Origin: Prolixibacteraceae bacterium
Lineage (GTDB): Bacteria > Bacteroidota > Bacteroidia > Bacteroidales > Prolixibacteraceae
NCBI GenBank assembly: GCA_016788685.1
Contig: JAEUSS010000444.1
Location: forward strand, 1-11,374
Length of the DNA: 11,374 bases
Reading direction: 5' to 3'
Shown: positions 6,669-11,374 of the stretch, piece by piece
How the letters are laid out: every line of letters begins with the position of its first letter
How positions within the stretch are numbered: the stretch's first letter is position 1
The notes under the pieces: generated by a model
Database searches by the model: none
Told to the model about the DNA's origin: nothing
What the model saw: only the letters and a program-made list of their open reading frames with translations
Made by a program: the position numbers and the translations under genes

Positions 6669-6730
6669 TATTTTTTATTGGTTGGTTGTTGCTGTTCCGG
6701 ACAGACACCACACACAAAATAATCTGCAAT

Positions 6731-8230
6731 TTATTTGGCGACCCGCTCGAGCCACTTTACCATCGCCAGCATCACTAACATAGACAATAAACAAACAAGA
6801 GCAAACACACTCCAGGTGATTGAAATTGAAATATTGTCATACATCATCGCACCAAGGAACAAGGAGAAATTCCCAACCGCCGTAGCAGTTAGCCAACCAC
6901 CCTGCATTAAACCCTGCATGTGTGCCGGGGCAACTTTCGAGACGAAAGAGATTCCGAGAGGCGAAATAAACAATTCAGCAACGGTTAAAATAAAATAAGT
7001 TGCAAACAATAACCAGGGAGTAACTTTTAATGATGCGTCAAGACCACCCTGCGCTTCCACTTCACTCAATACCGGTAGCCCAAGCGAGCCCAAAGCCATT
7101 ACAATAAATGCAAGGGCTGCAATACCCATTCCTATTCCAATCTTTTTGGGAGTTGATGGTACAATACCTTTCTTTTCCAGAAAGCTAAATACGAAAATCA
7201 CAAGTGGAGTGAGGAATACGACTAAGAATGGATTGATTGATTGGAACATTTCAGCCGATCCGAAAATACCTCCAAGCAGGGTATAATCTTTGGCAAACAT
7301 GGTCAGAGTTAATCCATTCTGATGAAATGAGAACCAGAAGAAAATGACGATACCAAATACAGCCAGCAGCGCATAAATCCGCTGTTTAATTTCATGGGCG
7401 TCTTGTTTGATTTGATCAGCAGTCAAATTCGAGACAGTTTTGACTTTTACTTTTGGAGTTGGCAAAGTCTTTTTCGATACCAGGAATATTACCAGTGAAA
7501 TTGCCATCGCAACCACGGCTGTTAAAAATGCATAGTGAAATCCGGTATTGAAAGCATCCAAGTAGCTGGTTGCAAAGTCCGACAAACTAGTCGGGATTGT
7601 GCCATCTGATACTGTTTTGGCCAATTCCGAGAACTTACCCGAAGCAACTTCTTCCGACATTTTCCCATCAAGATATTGATGGCACAAACCCGGCAATTCG
7701 GCATTATACGCATATCCCTGCATCTTAACAAAGGTATTTCTTACCCAGCTGGCCAGAAAGGGAGCAAACATTGCACCGACGTTAATAAACATGTAGAAGA
7801 TCTGGAATCCGGAATCTCTTTTATTACGGAACTCGTCATTGTCATACATCTGGCCTACAAGGGCTTGTAAATTACCTTTGAATAATCCGTTACCAAATGC
7901 AATAACCAACAAAGCAGCTAATGCAATATACTTGGTTGTAATTAACATTGGTAACGCTAACAATGTATAACCAAGCGCCATAATAATCAGACCGACAATA
8001 ATGGTTCCCTTATAATTTCTAAGTTTGTCGGCAATTAAACCACCCACTAAAGCCAAAATATAAATAGAACCATAAAAAATCGAATACAAAGCGCCGGCTT
8101 CAGTTCCTGTTAAATTAAATTTTGCCATTAAAAACAAAACCAAAATCGCCATCATAGTATAGAAACCAAATCGTTCGCCCATGTTAGCCAGTGCCGCTGC
8201 AATAAGTCCTTTCGGGTGTCCTTTAATCAT
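6731..8230 (-). CDS. POT/PTR2 family proton-dependent peptide transporter
   Basis: A 499-residue inner-membrane protein of the major facilitator superfamily, expected to import di- or tripeptides with protons. The first helix carries ANMGERFGFYTMMAILVLFL, matching the POT motif ExxERFxYY except that the first Glu is Asn16 (N-x-x-E19-R20-F). GLFKGNLQALVGQMY (116-129) holds Lys118, equivalent to the helix-4 lysine of POT proteins. GFQIFYMFINVGAMFAPF (141-158) is the second PTR2 signature. FFWFSFHQNG (297-306) matches helix 7, and VAELFISPLG (417-426) carries the helix-10 glutamate. A soluble insertion of about 65 residues (roughly 165-230) separates two helices. The ATG at 8228-8230 has an A/T-rich leader with no Shine-Dalgarno sequence. 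The gene appears monocistronic: a divergent promoter region precedes it and a strong terminator follows. Base use, especially in the 5' half, looks more A/T-rich than its neighbours. Substrates other than peptides are possible in this superfamily. Confidence 0.93.
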   Translation of the reverse strand: MIKGHPKGLIAAALANMGERFGFYTMMAILVLFLMAKFNLTGTEAGALYSIFYGSIYILALVGGLIADKLRNYKGTIIVGLIIMALGYTLLALPMLITTKYIALAALLVIAFGNGLFKGNLQALVGQMYDNDEFRNKRDSGFQIFYMFINVGAMFAPFLASWVRNTFVKMQGYAYNAELPGLCHQYLDGKMSEEVASGKFSELAKTVSDGTIPTSLSDFATSYLDAFNTGFHYAFLTAVVAMAISLVIFLVSKKTLPTPKVKVKTVSNLTADQIKQDAHEIKQRIYALLAVFGIVIFFWFSFHQNGLTLTMFAKDYTLLGGIFGSAEMFQSINPFLVVFLTPLVIFVFSFLEKKGIVPSTPKKIGIGMGIAALAFIVMALGSLGLPVLSEVEAQGGLDASLKVTPWLLFATYFILTVAELFISPLGISFVSKVAPAHMQGLMQGGWLTATAVGNFSLFLGAMMYDNISISITWSVFALVCLLSMLVMLAMVKWLERVAK

Positions 8231-8287
8231 ATTTCAATTTTTTTAAAATGAATGAATATTGTATAATCTAAGTTTTTGCAATTCTGG

Positions 8288-8295
8288 CAAATATA
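8288..8295 (-). promoter_or_regulatory. Candidate -7 element for the POT transporter gene
   Basis: The complement reads TATATTTG, an exact match to the Bacteroidota -7 consensus TAnnTTTG, 58 bases upstream of the start codon. The upstream sequence shows no TTTG at the usual spacing, so the -33 half is weak or absent. Its TTTG could alternatively serve as the -33 box of a promoter with a poorer -7 match (TAGATTAT or TATACAAT) closer to the gene. Confidence 0.35.
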
Positions 8296-8349
8296 ATCAA
8301 GTTTTTAAGGAATAATATTTGATGATTGTCAGCCGCCGGTAAAATTATT

Positions 8350-8359
8350 GACAATTGTC
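8350..8359. promoter_or_regulatory. Perfect 10-base palindrome GACAATTGTC, candidate operator
   Basis: GACAATTGTC is its own reverse complement and is flanked by TT and CAA, so the symmetry nearly continues. An extra ATTGTC half-site lies at 8325-8330, 25 bases (centre to centre about 27) upstream. It sits between divergent promoters, where a regulator could act on both genes. No regulator gene lies beside it, so this remains a candidate. Confidence 0.3.
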
Positions 8360-8434
8360 CAAAATTTATGAGCAAGTTAAAATTGAATCAACGAACGGCT
8401 TAACTTTTCAAAACTTTCACTGTAGCCCCTGCAT

Positions 8435-8468
8435 TTTGTCGCTCCTGAACCTATATTTTGTAATTTTA
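8435..8468 (+). promoter_or_regulatory. Candidate -33/-7 promoter for nnr
   Basis: TTTG at 8435-8438 and TAATTTTA at 8461-8468 (seven of eight positions to TAnnTTTG) are separated by 22 bases, close to the usual spacing of Bacteroidota primary-sigma promoters. The start codon follows 18 bases after the -7 element, giving a short leader. TATATTTTG at 8452-8460 is a near match with one extra spacer base and is an alternative. Confidence 0.35.
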
Positions 8469-8486
8469 GCTCAAATCTGAACAGAC

Positions 8487-9995
8487 ATGAAACTTTTTAC
8501 CTGCCGCCAAATCGCCGAAATCGATCAACTGACCATCCAACGTGAACCTATCTCCTCCATTGATCTTATGGAACGTGCTTCCTTTCAGGTTGCCGACTGG
8601 CTGATTCACCACCTCGACCACCAACGCCCGTTCCTGATTTTCGCGGGCCCCGGAAACAATGGCGGCGATGCGCTGGCTGTTGCCCGTATGCTGGCTTGGA
8701 GCGATCTGAAATGCACGGTATACCTGGCAACCTTTGATCGCCAACTCAAAGGTGATCCGGCCATTAACTGGAAACGACTGGAAGAACAGAATAAAGTTTC
8801 ACTCAAAAAAATTGATTCGGAAGAGGTTATTCCTGAAATTCCGGAAAATGCTGTGGTCATCGACGGCTTGTTCGGATCCGGATTAAACAAACCACTGGAC
8901 GGACTGGCTGAAAAGATTGTCGAAAGAATAAATCAGTCGGGTGCAACGGTTATTTCCATCGACATTCCGAGCGGACTGTTCGGCGAGAATAATTCAACAA
9001 ACGATGCCGGCAAAATAATACGAGCCTCACAAACGCTCACTTTTCAATTCCCAAAACTCAGTTTCCTTTTTCCTGAAAATTCACGATTTGTCGGAGAATG
9101 GACCGTTTTACCGATCGGTTTGCACCCCGAAGCAATTAACCAAACGCCAAGCAAATACACCCTTCTGACCAACAAATTCATTTCAGGAAAAATTCAGAAA
9201 CGCGGCAAGTTCTCGCACAAAGGGACTTACGGCCATGCCTTGCTGATTGCCGGAAGCTACGGAAAAATGGGTGCGGCCATACTCGCCTCGAAGGCCTGTT
9301 TGCGCTCCGGTGCAGGCTTATTAACCAGCCACATTCCGCGCCTGGGATACGAAATCATCCAAAATTCGGTTCCTGAAGCCATGACGTCCATTGATTCGTC
9401 GGAAACTGTCTTTTCCCAAGTACCTGATTTATCCGTTTTCTCGGCAATCGGAGTTGGCCCCGGAATAGATAAAAAAGAAGAAACACAGCTTGCCCTGCAT
9501 GATTTACTTCAGGCCAGCCCGAAAAAGATGGTTATTGATGCCGATGCCCTGAATATACTTTCCGCAAACCGGGAGTGGTACAACCTCTTGCCTGAAAATG
9601 CAATTCTGACTCCGCATCCCAAAGAATTTGAACGACTTGCCGGACCCTCTGCCAACTCGTTCGATCGCATGCAGTTACAACTTCAGTTTTCGGCCAGGCA
9701 CCAGGTTATTGTAGTTTGCAAAGGAGCGCATTCGTGCATCACCTTTCCTGACGGACGAGCCTTTTTCAACAGCACCGGAAATCCCGGAATGGCAACCGCA
9801 GGCAGCGGCGATGTACTGACCGGAATCATCCTCGGACTGCTGGCGCAAAGCTATTCTCCCGAAGATGCCGCACTGATCGGGGTCTATCTGCACGGACTGG
9901 CCGGCGACCTCGCTGCTGCCAGGCACGGACAATATGCCATGATCTCAGGAGACATCATTGAACAACTGGGAGCATCTTTTCTGCAACTTGAATAA
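8487..9995 (+). CDS. nnr: Bifunctional NAD(P)H-hydrate epimerase / ADP-dependent NAD(P)H-hydrate dehydratase
   Basis: A 502-residue cytosolic repair enzyme for damaged, hydrated NADH and NADPH. The N-terminal YjeF_N epimerase domain (about 1-215) interconverts R- and S-NAD(P)HX. It shows the dinucleotide-binding loop FAGPGNNGGDALAVAR (52-67), VVIDGLFGSGLNKPL (123-137) with a likely catalytic Asp126, and SIDIPSGL (157-164). The C-terminal ribokinase-like dehydratase domain (about 235-497) restores NAD(P)H using ADP. It shows KGTYGHALLIAGSYGKMGAA (245-264), GVGPG (322-326), VIDADALNIL (349-358), LTPHPKEFERL (374-384), and the nucleotide-binding GNPGMATAGSGDVLTG (431-446) with catalytic Asp442. 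Both halves look complete, and the fused order matches the Escherichia coli enzyme. The start is the ATG at 8487, with no Shine-Dalgarno sequence. The gene is divergent from the peptide transporter. DUF4831 follows 103 bases later in the same direction. Confidence 0.97.
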   Translation: MKLFTCRQIAEIDQLTIQREPISSIDLMERASFQVADWLIHHLDHQRPFLIFAGPGNNGGDALAVARMLAWSDLKCTVYLATFDRQLKGDPAINWKRLEEQNKVSLKKIDSEEVIPEIPENAVVIDGLFGSGLNKPLDGLAEKIVERINQSGATVISIDIPSGLFGENNSTNDAGKIIRASQTLTFQFPKLSFLFPENSRFVGEWTVLPIGLHPEAINQTPSKYTLLTNKFISGKIQKRGKFSHKGTYGHALLIAGSYGKMGAAILASKACLRSGAGLLTSHIPRLGYEIIQNSVPEAMTSIDSSETVFSQVPDLSVFSAIGVGPGIDKKEETQLALHDLLQASPKKMVIDADALNILSANREWYNLLPENAILTPHPKEFERLAGPSANSFDRMQLQLQFSARHQVIVVCKGAHSCITFPDGRAFFNSTGNPGMATAGSGDVLTGIILGLLAQSYSPEDAALIGVYLHGLAGDLAAARHGQYAMISGDIIEQLGASFLQLE

Positions 9996-10004
9996 TATTT
10001 TGGC

Positions 10005-10012
10005 TATTTTTG
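10005..10012 (+). promoter_or_regulatory. Candidate -7 element upstream of the DUF4831 gene
   Basis: TATTTTTG matches TAnnTTTG exactly and lies 86 bases before the start codon, just after the nnr stop. No TTTG was seen at the normal -33 distance; a TTG at 9988-9990 is only 14 bases upstream. It may allow DUF4831 to be transcribed independently of nnr, since no intrinsic terminator separates the two genes. Confidence 0.3.
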
Positions 10013-10028
10013 GGTTTTTATAAACAAA

Positions 10029-10067
10029 CTGAAGCTCCGACGTTCCATAAATCATCCGGAACTTCAG
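10029..10067 (+). repeat. Imperfect hairpin in the leader of the DUF4831 gene
   Basis: The arms CTGAAGCTCCG (10029-10039) and CGGAACTTCAG (10057-10067) pair at 10 of 11 positions, with a 17-base loop. An alternative nested stem GTTCC/GGAAC (10042-10046 with 10058-10062) would compete with it. There is no T run after it, so it is not a normal terminator. It may be a leader structure or mark the end of nnr mRNA. Confidence 0.3.
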
Positions 10068-10098
10068 GCCAAAACAGAAACCAATTAAATTTCAAACG

Positions 10099-11220
10099 AT
10101 GAGACTTTCAATATTTACTTTAATCCTCACATTTTTTGTCATCTCGATGGCCTCCGCTCAAAAAGACGACAAAAGAAAAGCAGCAACCGGAACAGTAGCC
10201 GGATCAGCTGAGGGAGTGGTTTACGCGCTTCCGCAAACAGGTATCCGTGTTCATGTAAAGGCCACCCGCGAACGCTATGTAAACGGGCCATTTCACATGT
10301 ATGCTGAGAAAATGCTGGGTATCGGCAATGTACCGTCCACCAGCAGCGACCGGTGGAACATGGATGAAATGCGGATCGAAGCATTCAGCGAACCGGATCC
10401 CGATCAGATTCATAAAGCCATGGGACAGGCTGCAAAACTGGTCAGCCTGACAGAATCAGGCATCTTGTCCGGCATTAACGTATCTGTTAAAGCTCCGGAG
10501 TCGGCCATACAAACCCAATCGTTCCTGACCAAAGATCTGGACCAACAGGTTAAATTTACCGACCTGTCGATCTGGAGTTTCTATTCTGCTGCCGATTCAA
10601 CCCGAAGCTTCAAAATGGTTTCCAAAAATATGGACCAAAAGGCTGCCGAAGCAGCAGAAACGATATTTAACCTCCGGAACTCCCGTTTTTCGTTGCTGAC
10701 CAACGCCGACGACGAGCCGCTTCCGGATGGAAAATCATTTGAAGTAATGACCGAAGAACTCGGAAAAATGGAGCAGAACTACCTGGCGTTGTTTATCGGC
10801 AAATCGTCTAAACAAACCTACGAGTTTAGTTTCGATTTTATTCCGGGGCAAAAAACAGTAAAAGGAGAAGTATTCTTCCGATTCAGCGAAGACCGCGGAG
10901 TTCTGCCAAAGTCTGATTTGTCGGGCCGCCCGATTGTGATTGAATTAAGCAAAGCTGAAAATCTGGCGTCCAAACAGGCTGACATGAGTTCGGCCGAAAA
11001 TGCAATTCCGGCCAAGAACGGACTCTACTACCGTATGCCCGGTGTGGCCGAAATCCGGATTATGGATGGAAGTACCCAACTTGCCGGAGCCCGTGTCCCG
11101 GTCGCTCAGTTCGGAACAACAGCCCCCATTCCGGAAGATCTGCTTGAAGGCAGCTTCAGGCTTGAATTTTTCCCCACAACCGGAGCCATTAAAAGCATCA
11201 CGAATATTGAGAAACAATAG
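10099..11220 (+). CDS. DUF4831 family exported protein
   Basis: A 373-residue protein with a clear Sec signal peptide: MRL, then a hydrophobic core, then a signal peptidase I site after ASA at residue 20. The mature part begins QKDDKRKA. ALPQTGIRVHVKATRERYVNGPFHMYAEKMLGI (43-75) is the characteristic start of the Bacteroidota family DUF4831, and the overall length fits. I see no lipobox, membrane anchor, sorting domain or catalytic motif, so a periplasmic location is likely. The function of the family is unknown to me. The start is the ATG at 10099 with the leader CAAACG and no Shine-Dalgarno sequence. It lies 103 bases downstream of nnr in the same direction, possibly with its own promoter, and a strong terminator follows directly. 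The gene looks intact. Confidence 0.88.
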   Translation: MRLSIFTLILTFFVISMASAQKDDKRKAATGTVAGSAEGVVYALPQTGIRVHVKATRERYVNGPFHMYAEKMLGIGNVPSTSSDRWNMDEMRIEAFSEPDPDQIHKAMGQAAKLVSLTESGILSGINVSVKAPESAIQTQSFLTKDLDQQVKFTDLSIWSFYSAADSTRSFKMVSKNMDQKAAEAAETIFNLRNSRFSLLTNADDEPLPDGKSFEVMTEELGKMEQNYLALFIGKSSKQTYEFSFDFIPGQKTVKGEVFFRFSEDRGVLPKSDLSGRPIVIELSKAENLASKQADMSSAENAIPAKNGLYYRMPGVAEIRIMDGSTQLAGARVPVAQFGTTAPIPEDLLEGSFRLEFFPTTGAIKSITNIEKQ

Positions 11221-11232
11221 AAAAGATACCCA

Positions 11233-11271
11233 CACAAAAAAACCAGGCCCAAAACTCCTGGTTTTTTTGTG
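11233..11271. terminator. Bidirectional rho-independent terminator
   Basis: The arms at 11233-11247 (CACAAAAAAACCAGG) and 11257-11271 are perfect 15-base inverted repeats with a 9-base loop. The core CCAGG/CCTGG is flanked by A7 on the left and T7 on the right, so it gives a G/C stem plus a T run in both directions. It starts 13 bases after the DUF4831 stop and could also end a minus-strand gene entering from the right. Confidence 0.88.
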
Positions 11272-11309
11272 CTTTTTATCGTCGTTACGCCGCAGGATAT
11301 TTTCTTATA

Positions 11310-11374
11310 TTAGTGCCCTTTAATTTTGCTTGCAGCCGCAACCATCGCAGCGTCATACCTTTTCCGGAACAACC
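11310..11374 (-). CDS. Possible C-terminal end of a gene entering from the right edge
   Basis: On the minus strand one frame reads LFRKRYDAAMVAAASKIKGH and then TAA at 11310-11312. The residue mix looks protein-like, and the stop lies 38 bases before the bidirectional terminator, as expected for a convergent gene. With only 20 codons visible no family can be named. A second minus-strand frame is open to a TAA closer to the terminator, so the frame choice is uncertain and the stretch may be non-coding. Confidence 0.25.
   Translation of the reverse strand, partial: LFRKRYDAAMVAAASKIKGH

Larger units (their letters stand above)
8231..8486. other. Divergent intergenic region between POT transporter and nnr
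   Basis: This 256-base A/T-rich stretch carries the promoters of both divergent genes and a palindrome (each listed separately). No open frame of note, RNA gene or terminator was recognised. TTGTC half-sites occur at 8326-8330, 8355-8359 and 8436-8440 on the plus strand, and at 8350-8354 on the minus strand. Confidence 0.5.

Noticed and set aside
6605..6715. N-terminal extension of the OXA-like gene (in-frame ATG at 6715)
   Set aside because: It would require translating through the terminator hairpin at 6637-6660, and it would place 37 residues before a clear signal peptide.
6661..6730. Small peptide gene between the transporter and the OXA-like gene
   Set aside because: The only frame is the upstream extension of the OXA-like frame, with no start context of its own, and it runs into a terminator.
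1..11374. CRISPR arrays, insertion sequences, attachment sites, tRNA or rRNA genes
   Set aside because: No regularly spaced repeats, transposase motifs, terminal repeat pairs or cloverleaf-like segments were seen on either strand.

Overview
The window looks like ordinary chromosome from a Bacteroidota bacterium, probably of the Marinilabiliales/Prolixibacteraceae type. The order and family are inferred from general similarity and were not tested. Supporting signs are the Bacteroidota-restricted families DUF3098 and DUF4831, start codons mostly without a Shine-Dalgarno sequence and preceded by A/T-rich leaders, several TAnnTTTG (-7 type) promoter elements, and a lipoprotein signal with a relaxed lipobox.

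Layout: (1) Positions 1-1148, minus strand, hold an apparent three-gene operon read right to left: a 70-residue DUF3098 membrane protein, an ECF sigma factor whose TTG start overlaps the DUF3098 stop, and a membrane protein in the anti-sigma position that runs off the left edge. (2) Positions 1203-1705 hold a small four-helix membrane protein gene followed by a strong terminator. (3) Positions 1782-3480, minus strand, hold two SDR-type oxidoreductases separated by one base. (4) A 295-base divergent gap leads to acetyl-CoA synthetase on the plus strand (3776-5689). (5) Acs converges on a minus-strand gene for a class D (OXA-type) beta-lactamase-like lipoprotein. Its catalytic Ser-Thr-Phe-Lys motif reads Thr-Thr-Phe-Glu, so both key catalytic residues are changed. 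(6) Upstream of that gene, after a clear terminator, is a POT/PTR2-family peptide transporter (6731-8230, minus). (7) Across a divergent intergenic region with a 10-base palindrome lies the bifunctional NAD(P)HX repair enzyme (8487-9995, plus). It is followed by an exported DUF4831 protein (10099-11220) and a bidirectional terminator. A possible gene end on the minus strand enters from the right edge.

Most genes are housekeeping or conserved: acetate activation, nucleotide repair, peptide uptake and envelope-linked signalling. I see no phage, insertion sequence, CRISPR array, toxin-antitoxin pair, tRNA or rRNA. The most interesting item is the OXA-fold protein that has apparently lost its nucleophile and general base while keeping the other active-site motifs. 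Second is the DUF3098/sigma/membrane-protein operon, in which the putative anti-sigma factor shows no cysteine or histidine in its visible part.
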